This document shows positions 1 to 8,921 of a stretch of DNA of 64,000 bases, in pieces. Position numbers and translations under genes: made by a program. The first letter of the stretch is position 1. Each line of letters begins with the position of its first letter. The notes beneath the pieces were generated by a model. That model was given only the letters and a program-made list of their open reading frames with translations. It was not told the origin of the DNA and searched no databases. The stretch lies in NCBI GenBank assembly GCA_016192035.1, contig JACPUW010000030.1, forward strand, positions 70,322 to 134,321, in the 5' to 3' direction. The DNA is from Bacteroidota bacterium. GTDB lineage: Bacteria > Bacteroidota > Bacteroidia > CAILMK01 > JACPUW01.

Positions 1-578
1 TGGGCATTGTGCTGTCTTATACGCACATGGTTACCATTCCCTACCTGCGCCATGGTATAGCGGTGGTGTTTGGCATACTGGCCCTGGCTGTGGTTGTCAA
101 GTCATACAACGAACGCGCGAGCAGCCGGCTGGCTTGGATCTTATTGGTAATGACCCATTTTTTCATCCATCTGGCCATCAGTTTTAACCTTGACCAGCCC
201 AATTTTTTAGAAGCGGTGCTATACCTGGGCGGGGTAAGCCTGGCGGGTGTGGTGGGGTACTGGTGCCTAGATAGGGTTAGGGTTGCCGAAGGCCGCATAA
301 TTGACCTTAACGGGTTTCATGGCCTGGTGCGCAAGCACCGTTTCACAGCATTGATTTTCTTGCTTTGCTGTCTGGGGCTCACCGGCTTTCCTATCACTAC
401 CACCTACCTAGGCGAAGACCTCATGCTGGCCCATATTGACAGCAACCAGTATGTGCTGGCCATTGTGGTATCACTAAGCCTGGTGGTCTTGGGCATAGCT
501 GCTATTAGGGTATATGCCAGGGTTTTCCTGGGCAAATTGACGCGGGATTATCACAACAAATTAGAATTGACCTACTAA
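1..578 (+). CDS. NuoL/DabB-like proton-conducting membrane protein, C-terminal part
   Basis: The reading frame is open to the left edge, so the start lies outside the window; about 191 residues are present, ending in TAA at 576-578. The sequence is strongly hydrophobic with roughly five membrane segments. The stretch LTGFPITTTYLGEDL resembles the end of the proton_antipo_M fold found in NADH dehydrogenase subunit 5 and in DabB-type subunits. The next gene, 12 bases downstream on the same strand, is a SulP anion transporter, so the two are probably co-transcribed. NuoL-like proteins outside complex I often energise bicarbonate uptake with a DUF2309 (DabA) partner. That role is an inference here, because the upstream neighbours are not visible. 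It could instead belong to a Mrp-type or other antiporter complex. No cofactor sites are expected. Confidence 0.7.
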   Translation, partial: GIVLSYTHMVTIPYLRHGIAVVFGILALAVVVKSYNERASSRLAWILLVMTHFFIHLAISFNLDQPNFLEAVLYLGGVSLAGVVGYWCLDRVRVAEGRIIDLNGFHGLVRKHRFTALIFLLCCLGLTGFPITTTYLGEDLMLAHIDSNQYVLAIVVSLSLVVLGIAAIRVYARVFLGKLTRDYHNKLELTY

Positions 579-590
579 AACACCTTTGGT

Positions 591-2165
591 ATGACGTTTT
601 CTCAGAAGCTCCGAAAGATAGGGGCACCATTGCTTGCCTATACCCATGATATAAAGGCAGGACTGCTGGTTTCCATGCTGGCACTGCCCCTAAGCTTGGG
701 AGTAGCCAAAGCGAGTGGTTTTCCGGCTGCCATGGGCGTGCTTACCGCTATGGTGGGTGGCTTGTTTACGGTGTGCTTTCGGGTATCGCCACTAACCATC
801 AAAGGGCCCGCCGCTGGCCTTATCACCATTTGCGCCGCATCGGTAGCCCAGTTTGGCGGGGGAGTAGCAGGATGGCAGGCCACGGCCGGCGTCATCCTGG
901 TGGCTGCCCTGCTCCAAATGGTCTTTGCCCTGCTCAAGTTTGGCAACCTTAGCGACTTCTTTCCCCATTCTGCCGTCCACGGCATGTTGGCTGCTATTGG
1001 CATTATCATCATTGCCAAACATATACCTGTCCTTTTGGGCGATAATCCTACCCTGTACCAGGGTGAAGGCCCCCTAGAATTGCTCATGGACATTCCCCGT
1101 TTTGTGGAGTTCGCCCGCTGGCGCATAGCCCTCATAGGGCTACTGGGGCTTGCCATCATGTTTGCCATACCCTTGGTCAATTTGCCCGGGTTTAAGAGGA
1201 TACCCGCTCCTATGGTGGTTTTGTTGATCACGGTGCCGCTCTCGGTGTATTGGCACTTTAGGCGCACCGAGCCTACGTACTCACTGGTGGCCATAGGCAA
1301 CTTTTGGCCTGATTTGGGTTTTTCATTCAACTTAGCACACATAGCATCCCCTGCATTCTGGAAGTATGTCGGTATGTTTTTATTTGTCAACAGCTTGGAG
1401 TCCCTGCTCACGGTTAAGGCGGTGGACCACCTGGACCCCAAGCACAGAACGTCCAGCTACAACGGTGATTTGCTGGGCGTGGGCGCGGGAAACGCCCTGT
1501 CCGCCACCTTAGGGGGACTGCCCATGATTTCTGAGGTGGTGCGCAGCAGCGCAAATGTGGGCTTTGGTGCCCGCACCAAATGGGCCAATTTTGCCCACGG
1601 GGTATTCTTGTTATTGGCTATGGGCTTTCTTATTCCTACCATTGAGCTTATACCAAATGCCGCCTTGGCCGCCATGCTCATTTATGCAGGGTACCGATTG
1701 GCCGCCCCGCGCGAGTTCTTAAACGCATACCATATTGGCAAAGAGCAACTTGTCATCTTTATTTCCACCTTGTTGGTTACTTTGCTCACCGATTTGCTCC
1801 TAGGGGTAGCTGCCGGCATTTTGGTTAAGCTGCTTTTTCACCTGGGTAGGGGAGCCAAGTTAAAGGGCTTGTTCAGGGCAAGGCACACCATGCTTGAAAA
1901 CGAAGATCGCATTGAGATTCAGCCGCATAACCAAGCAATTTTTACCCAAATCATTGGATACAAAAAGCTTATTGCCACCTTTCCGTCCCACAAGCCTTTG
2001 ATTTTCAATTTTGAAAATACCTGTTTAGTCGATCACTCTTTTATGGCGTTTGTGGCACACCTGGAGCGGGAGGCCAATATCAAGGGCACCATAGTCGGCA
2101 TTATAGGCCTTGAAGGGCTACAACCCGTTTCAGATCACCCCATGGCTACCCGGAAAAAGAAGTAA
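591..2165 (+). CDS. SulP family inorganic anion transporter
   Basis: This 524-residue inner-membrane protein belongs to the SulP (SLC26-like) family, which moves sulfate, bicarbonate or other anions. The N-terminal part shows the family signature around residues 18-75 (AGLLVSMLALPLSLGVAKASG, then TIKGPAAGL), followed by about ten further membrane segments. After residue 430 comes a soluble tail that looks like a short or degenerate STAS domain (LIFNFENTCLVDHSF). It ends in the basic tail ATRKKK. It lies directly behind the NuoL/DabB-like gene, which makes bicarbonate a plausible substrate, but nothing in the sequence fixes this. The ATG start gives a normal family N terminus. No promoter is apparent in the 12-base gap, so transcription probably comes from upstream. 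Confidence 0.9.
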   Translation: MTFSQKLRKIGAPLLAYTHDIKAGLLVSMLALPLSLGVAKASGFPAAMGVLTAMVGGLFTVCFRVSPLTIKGPAAGLITICAASVAQFGGGVAGWQATAGVILVAALLQMVFALLKFGNLSDFFPHSAVHGMLAAIGIIIIAKHIPVLLGDNPTLYQGEGPLELLMDIPRFVEFARWRIALIGLLGLAIMFAIPLVNLPGFKRIPAPMVVLLITVPLSVYWHFRRTEPTYSLVAIGNFWPDLGFSFNLAHIASPAFWKYVGMFLFVNSLESLLTVKAVDHLDPKHRTSSYNGDLLGVGAGNALSATLGGLPMISEVVRSSANVGFGARTKWANFAHGVFLLLAMGFLIPTIELIPNAALAAMLIYAGYRLAAPREFLNAYHIGKEQLVIFISTLLVTLLTDLLLGVAAGILVKLLFHLGRGAKLKGLFRARHTMLENEDRIEIQPHNQAIFTQIIGYKKLIATFPSHKPLIFNFENTCLVDHSFMAFVAHLEREANIKGTIVGIIGLEGLQPVSDHPMATRKKK

Positions 2166-2430
2166 GGATTGGGTACTGCCAGGCCTATAAATCCTATCAT
2201 GGGCCCTTGCGGAAGAATGCTGGCCTTGGGGCATTTATTCATGGGCTGTCTTCCGTGTCCCATTTCCGTCTTTTTTGGCGCAAAGACCAAATTATCAAGT
2301 AAATAAAATGTTAAGGAGTATGAATGATTTGATGTTGGATTCATAACCCTGTCGAAAAGATTGGGAAACACTCTACGGGCAGTTTTGCGGCACTAAGCAT
2401 TGAGTAATTAACAACCAAAAACCGCAAAAC

Positions 2431-5400
2431 ATGAACGTGTACTCTCGGGTCATCCATGCCTCTTGGCATGTAGTGGTACTGTGCCTATTATGGGGCACGG
2501 CTGCCTATGGGCAAGGTAAAGTAAAGGGAACCGTAACCGACAACAATGGGGAAGCGCTTATTGGTGCGTCCGTGTTGCTAAAGGGCACCACCCGTGGTGT
2601 TACCACCGATGCCACCGGTGCGTTTGAGTTGCAAACCAACTCAATCGACGACACCCTGATTGTCTCCTACGTGGGGTACAAAACCCTATACCTGCCGCTG
2701 CTGGGCCGTGTCATGGTATCTGTGGTAATGGAAGCCTTGGTGCTTGACGAAGTGGTGGTTACCGCGCTGGGAATCAAAAGGGAAGAGCGGGCCCTTGGGT
2801 ATGCGGCCCAAACCATTGGTGCTGGCGACCTAAACCAAATACGCGATGCCAACTTGGTAAACAACCTTTCAGGCAAGGTGGCAGGGGTAACCGTGGTTGC
2901 CGGGCCCTCTGGCGTAGGTTCCACATCGCGAATTGTGGTGCGTGGCGAAAACTCCTTTAACAATAACTCCCCCCTATTTGTAGTGGATGGCATTCCCATT
3001 TCAAATGCATCGGTGGTAAACTACGCCGATGGCTCAGACGTGGGTGCACAAGAAGCCGACTATGGCAACGGGGCCGGCGAGGTGAACCCAGATGATATTG
3101 AAAGCATGACCATTCTTAAAGGTGCCAGCGCCACAGCACTATATGGATCACGTGCATCAAACGGAGTGGTGATCATTACCACTAAATCCGGACGCAAGGG
3201 CAATGGATTGGGCGTGAGCTTCAGTTCCACCACCACGGTGGAAACTCCGCTGGTGATGCCTGAATACCAAAACGACTACGGCCAGGGCGTGAACGGTCAA
3301 TTTGAATTTGGCGATGGCCTGGGCGGTGGCTCGGGCGTGAATGACGATGAAGACCAAAGCTGGGGCCCTGCCTTTGACCCTGCATTGGTAGAAAATGATG
3401 GATATGACAATGATGGCGATGGCGAAACCGATGAAACCGGCGAAGGTGACTATGTGCGCAATGGCATCAAGCAGTTTTCATCACCTTCGGCCAATGGGCT
3501 GCTGGGCGGCGATGTACTGGGACGTGGAGGAGCTGACATAAGCCCTACCGAATGGAAGGCATACCCAAACAACGTGCGCGATTTTTTCCAAACCGGAATT
3601 ACCACCACCAACAACATATCCATAACTGGGGGCGGCGACAACAGCAACTTCAGGCTTTCATATACCAACCTCAACAACCGAGGCATCCTGCCAGGATCCA
3701 ACCTCAAGCGAAATACCCTGGGCTTTAAGGCCGGTATCAATCCCACCGACCGCATCAACATATCAGCGGCAGCCAACTATGTGAAAACAGAAAGTGACCA
3801 CCGCCCATCAAATGGCTATGGCTCAGAAAACCAAATGTATGCATTTACCTGGTACGGACGTTCGCTTGACACCAAAGTACTGAAAGACAATCTTTGGCAA
3901 GAAGGTTTTGATGACGTGCAGCAGTTTAACTATAACTACGCTTGGCATGACAACCCGTATATCAACGGCCTGGTTAACCAAAACGCCCTGGACAAGGACA
4001 GGATCTTTGGCAATGTGGTGTTGAACTATAAACTGGCCGACAACATCAAGCTCATGTTGCGCTCGGGCTTGGACCTTTCCAGTGAGTTTAGGCCCTCATA
4101 CCGTACGTTTAGTACCCAGCGCTTCCTTAGGGGTGGCTATATAGAAACCAGGGTGGGTTTTATGGAAACCAATTCGGACTTTTTGCTCAGCTATGACAAA
4201 AAACTCGGCAGCGACTTGGGCCTTAACCTATCGGTGGGTGGCAACCGCATGTACCAAGAAACCAAGTTTTTGTCACAAACCGCATCCCAACTGGCCTCTC
4301 CAGGTATTTACAGCCTCAACAATTCTGCGGTAGCACTTGATGTGTATGCCTATAACACGCGCCGGGCCATCAACAGCCTGTATGCCGTGGGCCAATTGGC
4401 CTACAAAAATTACCTCTACCTAGATGTTACAGGGCGAAATGACTGGTCATCTACCCTGCCCGCCGAATCCAATAGCTATTTCTACCCTTCGGTGTCGCTT
4501 AGCGCGGTAGTTTCTGATATGCTCAGCCTGCCTACGGCCATTAGCTTCGCCAAGTTCAGGGCTAACTGGGCCATGGTGGGCAGTGATACCAATCCCTACA
4601 GCCTTCGAAACGTCTTTGAAGCCGGTACGCCCTACAACAACAGCCCCACCGCGCTGGAACAAAGCACCTTGGCCAACGCCAATCTACTTCCCGAGCGCCA
4701 AACGGCATGGGAACTGGGTGCTGACTTGCGATTTTTCAAGGGCAGGGCCAGTGCCGATATTTCTTACTACAATGCGCTGTCGGAGAACCAGATTGTTCAA
4801 ATGCCCATTGCCCAGTCTTCAGGCTTTAGCGCCCGGATTACCAATGGTGGCGCCATACGAAGCACCGGTATAGAGGCCATGATCAACCTGGTACCGGTCG
4901 AAACCACCAGGTTCACCTGGAATACCTATTTCAACTATAGCCGAAACCGCTCCATTATTGAGAGCTTGCCCAGTGATCTGGGGTCTGAAGGTGAGCGCGA
5001 ATACGTAATTGCCTATGCCAGGGTGTATAGCAGTTCTTCACGCTCGGTGTGGATCATGGCCAAAGAAGGTGGCCGCATGGGCGATATGTACGGAACCGGT
5101 TTTATGCAGGTGGATGGACAGAATGTCTATTCCGTAACCGATGACGGATCGGGCAACAAGTCCGTTGAACCCGTTAAGGATCCCGACCTGCGTTTGCTTG
5201 GCAACTATAATCCTGATTTTCAGCTAGGTTGGGGTAATGAGTTTTCATATAACAAGCGACTGCACCTAAGCTTCCTCTTAGACTGGCGCAATGGGGGCAC
5301 CATTGTGTCGCGTACCCAGGCCATAGCATCCACCTCGGGCAACCTGATTACCACGGCTTACCGGCCTAAGGAAGGAATAGTGCCTGAAGGTGTAAAGAAC

Positions 5401-5805
5401 ATAGGCACAGACGAAAACCCCAACTACGTAGCACTTGAAAGCGATGACTTGATGAATTCCGTACGGTACTACAAGGCTTTCTACGACCGCGACAACGAAG
5501 CCAACGTGCTCTTTGACGCCACGTTTGTGAAGCTACGGGAAGTGAAAGTGGGATATACCCTTCCTAATGAATGGTTTAATGACAAGTTGAGCAACTTCAC
5601 CATATCACTGGTGGGCCGAAACCTGGCGCTATGGACCCCAAATCAGCTTAGGACCATGGATCCCGATAAAGAAAAGTACGGACAGGTAACCCACTTTGAC
5701 CCTGAAATGATGGCCATGCAGGGGCAGAATTTTATTCCTGGTGTAGAAGACATGGCCTACCCCAGCATGCGCAGCTTTGGTTTTAACATCAGCGTGAATT
5801 TCTAA
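2431..5805 (+). CDS. SusC/RagA family TonB-linked outer membrane transporter
   Basis: The 1124-residue protein is the outer-membrane channel of a SusCD nutrient importer, driven by TonB. A signal peptide ends near residue 28 (TAAYGQ). A carboxypeptidase-D-regulatory-like beta domain follows (GTVTDNNGEALIGASVLLKG). Next comes the TonB-box/plug start LDEVVVTALGIKREERALG, then the plug motif VDGIPI and the line GASATALYGSRASNGVVIITTKSG typical of SusC. The rest is the 22-strand barrel, ending in the terminal aromatic FNISVNF. An insertion near residues 326-334 reads DNDGDGETD, matching the calcium loop D-x-D-x-D-G-x-x-D. The partner susD starts 19 bases downstream. The substrate cannot be deduced; the following secreted phosphatase-superfamily enzyme is the only hint. 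No anti-sigma or regulator gene accompanies the pair. Confidence 0.95.
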   Translation: MNVYSRVIHASWHVVVLCLLWGTAAYGQGKVKGTVTDNNGEALIGASVLLKGTTRGVTTDATGAFELQTNSIDDTLIVSYVGYKTLYLPLLGRVMVSVVMEALVLDEVVVTALGIKREERALGYAAQTIGAGDLNQIRDANLVNNLSGKVAGVTVVAGPSGVGSTSRIVVRGENSFNNNSPLFVVDGIPISNASVVNYADGSDVGAQEADYGNGAGEVNPDDIESMTILKGASATALYGSRASNGVVIITTKSGRKGNGLGVSFSSTTTVETPLVMPEYQNDYGQGVNGQFEFGDGLGGGSGVNDDEDQSWGPAFDPALVENDGYDNDGDGETDETGEGDYVRNGIKQFSSPSANGLLGGDVLGRGGADISPTEWKAYPNNVRDFFQTGITTTNNISITGGGDNSNFRLSYTNLNNRGILPGSNLKRNTLGFKAGINPTDRINISAAANYVKTESDHRPSNGYGSENQMYAFTWYGRSLDTKVLKDNLWQEGFDDVQQFNYNYAWHDNPYINGLVNQNALDKDRIFGNVVLNYKLADNIKLMLRSGLDLSSEFRPSYRTFSTQRFLRGGYIETRVGFMETNSDFLLSYDKKLGSDLGLNLSVGGNRMYQETKFLSQTASQLASPGIYSLNNSAVALDVYAYNTRRAINSLYAVGQLAYKNYLYLDVTGRNDWSSTLPAESNSYFYPSVSLSAVVSDMLSLPTAISFAKFRANWAMVGSDTNPYSLRNVFEAGTPYNNSPTALEQSTLANANLLPERQTAWELGADLRFFKGRASADISYYNALSENQIVQMPIAQSSGFSARITNGGAIRSTGIEAMINLVPVETTRFTWNTYFNYSRNRSIIESLPSDLGSEGEREYVIAYARVYSSSSRSVWIMAKEGGRMGDMYGTGFMQVDGQNVYSVTDDGSGNKSVEPVKDPDLRLLGNYNPDFQLGWGNEFSYNKRLHLSFLLDWRNGGTIVSRTQAIASTSGNLITTAYRPKEGIVPEGVKNIGTDENPNYVALESDDLMNSVRYYKAFYDRDNEANVLFDATFVKLREVKVGYTLPNEWFNDKLSNFTISLVGRNLALWTPNQLRTMDPDKEKYGQVTHFDPEMMAMQGQNFIPGVEDMAYPSMRSFGFNISVNF

Positions 5806-5824
5806 ACCGTTAAAAACTATCATC

Positions 5825-7252
5825 ATGAATACTTTACGTCTTTCCATACTATCCGTGCTTATACTGGCTTTGGCCGGCTGCACCCAGCATTTTGAAGAGT
5901 ACAACGAAAACCCCAATGCACCTGAACAAGTAACCCCTGACCTATTGTTCAGGAACGTGCTTTACCAAGCCGCCAATAGGTTGGCCGTAGATGCCTGGAA
6001 TTATACCAATCCACTCGCCCAGTTGGCTACTTATCACGACTTTAATGACTACGACCGGTATGACCGCTTGGTAAACGACAACCTATGGAACCAATACTAT
6101 TTCCACCTGCGCGACCTAAACAGTATCCTGCGCATGGCCGATGAGAACCCGGCATTTGAGATTTACCGCGGCCCCGTTACCACCATACGGGCTATGGTCA
6201 TAGGTACCATGACCGATTTGTGGGGCGACGTGCCTTTTTCCAACGCCGTATCGGCCTCAGATGGGGTATATGGCCCTTCTTATGACCGCCAGGAAGATAT
6301 CTATTCGTCCATCATGGCCGACCTGAAAACAGCCGCCGCTGAGATGGAGGATTTCAACGGGGGTGGGGTACTTGCGGGCGACATTATGTACAATGGCAAT
6401 TTGGTTTCTTGGGTAAAATTTGCCAACTCGTTAAGATTAAGATATTTGCTAAGGGCGTCAAAGCAAATGGACGTGAAAGCGGAAATGCAGGCCCTGGTGG
6501 ACGCGGACAACCTCATAACCACCAATGCCGACAATGCCAAGATAGACTACCTGGCTACCAGCCCCAACGAGTGGTTTTTTAACCGCGTGCGCTCTGGCGA
6601 CTATACCCTGCTCATGCTGGCCACCGAACTTCATAAGTCGTTTACCGAGTGGACAGATCCCCGTATGTCAGTGATGTTTAGGCCCAATGAAAAAGGTGAG
6701 TTTAAGGGATTGGAAACAGGAATTAATGAAGCCTGGAAAGCCGACAACGTGTTTGAAGCCGGCAACTACAGCCTAGTGGGCACCCGCTACCGTGAATTGC
6801 CCGATGCCCATGATGCCTTCTTTATCCATGCTTCTGATGTACACCTAATCATTGCCGAGGCAGCTGCCATGGGCCTGGTTTCAGCCAATGCACAACTCCA
6901 CTATGAAACAGGCATCCAAGAGAATTTCAGCTATTTGGGCGTAGAGTTGCCAGCCAGCTACCTTACACAGGCATCTGTGAGCTACACTGCTGCCAGTGAT
7001 AAACTGTTTGCCATAAGGAAACAGAAATGGGTAGCCAACTTTGGCGTGGGGTTCGAAAACTTCTTTGACCTGCGACGCTATGGCTGGGCTGACCTAGAGC
7101 CTGCCGTAGCCAACGTAAATGCCAACCAGTTTCCCAAGCGGTTTACCTACCCTGAAACCGAACAAGCCACCAATGGCGAGAACTATAAGTCAGCCGTAGC
7201 TGGACTCGACAAGGGCGATAACATAAACAGCACCATCTGGTTACTCAAATAA
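5825..7252 (+). CDS. SusD/RagB family nutrient-binding lipoprotein
   Basis: The 475-residue protein is the surface lid lipoprotein that works with the SusC channel encoded just upstream. Its N terminus is a lipoprotein signal peptide with lipobox LAGC and the acylated Cys at residue 19. The mature start EEYNENPNAP and the helical segments with WGDVPFS (about residue 137) and the C-terminal FFDLRRYGW fit the SusD-like_2 type of TPR-based fold. The length is normal. The upstream gap has an AT-rich TTAAAAAC stretch, a usual Bacteroidota substitute for a Shine-Dalgarno site. The stop codon overlaps an ATG of the next frame (TAATG), suggesting translational coupling or at least one operon with the phosphatase-like gene. 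Ligand specificity is unknown. Confidence 0.93.
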   Translation: MNTLRLSILSVLILALAGCTQHFEEYNENPNAPEQVTPDLLFRNVLYQAANRLAVDAWNYTNPLAQLATYHDFNDYDRYDRLVNDNLWNQYYFHLRDLNSILRMADENPAFEIYRGPVTTIRAMVIGTMTDLWGDVPFSNAVSASDGVYGPSYDRQEDIYSSIMADLKTAAAEMEDFNGGGVLAGDIMYNGNLVSWVKFANSLRLRYLLRASKQMDVKAEMQALVDADNLITTNADNAKIDYLATSPNEWFFNRVRSGDYTLLMLATELHKSFTEWTDPRMSVMFRPNEKGEFKGLETGINEAWKADNVFEAGNYSLVGTRYRELPDAHDAFFIHASDVHLIIAEAAAMGLVSANAQLHYETGIQENFSYLGVELPASYLTQASVSYTAASDKLFAIRKQKWVANFGVGFENFFDLRRYGWADLEPAVANVNANQFPKRFTYPETEQATNGENYKSAVAGLDKGDNINSTIWLLK

Positions 7253-7329
7253 TGTTTGGCCCAGGCCCGCTCAGTGCCCCGGCTATTGAAGCGGGTTTTG
7301 GGCGTGGCCTGCACAAAACAAATGATAGT

Positions 7330-8427
7330 ATGAACCATTGGAAAGCATTATTCACCCTATGCGCTATGGGCCTGCTCTTGGGTGGGGCAGTGCCCGCCCC
7401 GGCAGGCAAGGAACCCAAGGTGGTACTCATAAGCATAGACGGGCTTAGGTGGCAGGACTTTTACGGCGGGGCTGACCTAAAGCTAATCTATAACAAAGAG
7501 TATGTGAAGGATACCATAGCTACGCATACCAATTTCTATGCTGAGGAAGCCGGTGAGCGTAGAAAACTGCTCATGCCCTTTTTCTGGTCGGTGGTGGCAA
7601 ACCAAGGTAGGCTGTATGGAAACAGGGATTTGGGAAGCTATGTAAACTGCAGCAACCGCATGTGGTTCTCCTACCCTGGATACAATGAGATACTCACCGG
7701 ATTTGCCGACGATAAGCGCATTTGGAGCAACAGGAAAATGCCCAACCCCAACGTAACGGTGCTGGAAGTGGTAAACAAACAGCCTGAATTTCAGGGTAAA
7801 GTGGCCGCATTTTGTTCATGGGATGCGTTTCCATATATTATCAATGAACAGCGGAGCAAGGTGTATGTCAATGCGGGTTTTGAGAAATCAGCCGACCTGC
7901 CCCTGAGCCCCAGGGAAGAATACCTTAACCGCATGATAGACATCATACCTAGCCCATGGAACAATGTGAGGCTCGATGCTTTTACCCATGAATACGGCCT
8001 GGAATATGCCAAGAAGCATCACCCCCGGCTGGTGTACCTGAGTTACGGCGAAACCGATGATTTTGCCCATGACGGCAGGTACGACCACTACCTTTTTGCC
8101 GCTAGGCGCGTAGATGGGTTTATTAAGGAATGGTGGGATTTTCTTCAGGCAGACCCGTATTACAAGGACCAAACAACCATACTGGTAGTGACCGACCACG
8201 GAAGGGGTACGGAACCACTCAACACCTGGAAAGACCATAGCATAGATATACCTGGTGCTGACCAAATTTGGATGGCAGCCTTTGGGGCAGGAGTGTCGCC
8301 TGATGGGGAGGTACGTGGACATGCACAGCTGTATCAAAATCAGATAGCGGCCACGGTAGCGGCTTGTTTGGGGGTGGATTATACCAATGAGCCTACACCT
8401 GGCCAACCCATTCCCCTTACCCATTGA
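7330..8427 (+). CDS. Secreted alkaline phosphatase superfamily protein (phosphodiesterase/phosphomutase-like)
   Basis: This 365-residue protein has an N-terminal signal peptide (LFTLCAMGLLLGGAVPAPA), which is why the ATG at 7330 is preferred over the ATG at 7252 that overlaps the susD stop. The core carries metal-site motifs of the alkaline phosphatase/nucleotide pyrophosphatase superfamily: VVLISIDGLRW near the N terminus, GETDDFAHDGRYDHY in the middle, and VVTDHGRG plus KDHS in the C-terminal half. A segment FSYPGYNEILTG lines up with the nucleophile region of nucleotide pyrophosphatase-type enzymes, where Thr or Ser is used; the Ser here is a candidate nucleophile (inference). It follows the SusCD pair in the same direction, so it may process a phosphorylated or sulfated ligand before or after uptake. 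The exact substrate is unknown. Confidence 0.75.
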   Translation: MNHWKALFTLCAMGLLLGGAVPAPAGKEPKVVLISIDGLRWQDFYGGADLKLIYNKEYVKDTIATHTNFYAEEAGERRKLLMPFFWSVVANQGRLYGNRDLGSYVNCSNRMWFSYPGYNEILTGFADDKRIWSNRKMPNPNVTVLEVVNKQPEFQGKVAAFCSWDAFPYIINEQRSKVYVNAGFEKSADLPLSPREEYLNRMIDIIPSPWNNVRLDAFTHEYGLEYAKKHHPRLVYLSYGETDDFAHDGRYDHYLFAARRVDGFIKEWWDFLQADPYYKDQTTILVVTDHGRGTEPLNTWKDHSIDIPGADQIWMAAFGAGVSPDGEVRGHAQLYQNQIAATVAACLGVDYTNEPTPGQPIPLTH

Positions 8428-8565
8428 TTTGAAATGTAGCAGTTTGCCGTGGGTTTACCCTTGGGCCATACCCCCTTGCCTCAGCCAATCATCTTAGGTT
8501 TTTTAGGCCAGTAAAAGCCATCCGGCTATCCCCTGGAAATCCCGGGCGGCAATACCTTTGCCCAC

Positions 8566-8659
8566 GGAGGGGTGCCGGAGCGGTTGAACGGGCCTGATTC
8601 GAAATCAGTTGTGTGGTCTCAAAACTGCACCGGGGGTTCGAATCCCCCTCCCTCCGCCA
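8566..8659 (+). tRNA. tRNA-Ser (anticodon CGA)
   Basis: A 94-base class II tRNA with an encoded CCA end. The acceptor stem is GGAGGGG paired with TCCCTCC, with a G-U pair at its base, and the discriminator is G as usual for serine. The anticodon loop TTCGAAA reads CGA and decodes UCG. The long variable arm pairs GTGTGG with CTGCAC. The T arm is GGGGG-TTCGAAT-CCCCC. Position 27-43 of the anticodon stem appears to be a C-T mismatch, leaving four pairs. A perfect intrinsic terminator follows directly. Confidence 0.95.
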
Positions 8660-8700
8660 AAACAACAAACCCGCAGGCCTGTCTTGCGGGTTTGTTGTTT
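8660..8700 (+). terminator. Strong hairpin terminator after tRNA-Ser
   Basis: The bases 8660-8675 and 8685-8700 form a perfect 16-bp inverted repeat (AAACAACAAACCCGCA and its complement) around a 9-base loop. The T-rich right arm supplies the poly-U tract. It begins one base after the tRNA CCA end. Being symmetric, it could act in both directions. Confidence 0.85.
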
Positions 8701-8921
8701 AAACCGCCTAAGGATCAAATAATTCCGTTAATGTGGGTCGTTTGCCCTTATAATTTCAAATTGGCCCACCGGGCCAGATTTATAGTATTACATATTTGAT
8801 GGAAAAGTGGGCGTAAAATGCCGTTTGGGTAATAGTGCGCCGCGTCATGGCCATGTTGCCCCACCTTTGTGGCCCGTATGGATAGTTGGCTGGATAAAGT
8901 GATTGATATATTGATAAATAC

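Noticed and set aside
638-1441. A 267-residue frame on the minus strand within the SulP gene.
   Set aside because: It is antisense to a clear SulP coding sequence, has no recognisable motif and arises from codon bias.
2190-2262. CGGAAGA/TCTTCCG inverted repeat upstream of SusC as a regulatory RNA.
   Set aside because: Only seven pairs over a long loop, without other conserved features.
8572-8799. A 75-residue frame on the plus strand.
   Set aside because: It is the tRNA-Ser and its terminator read as codons.
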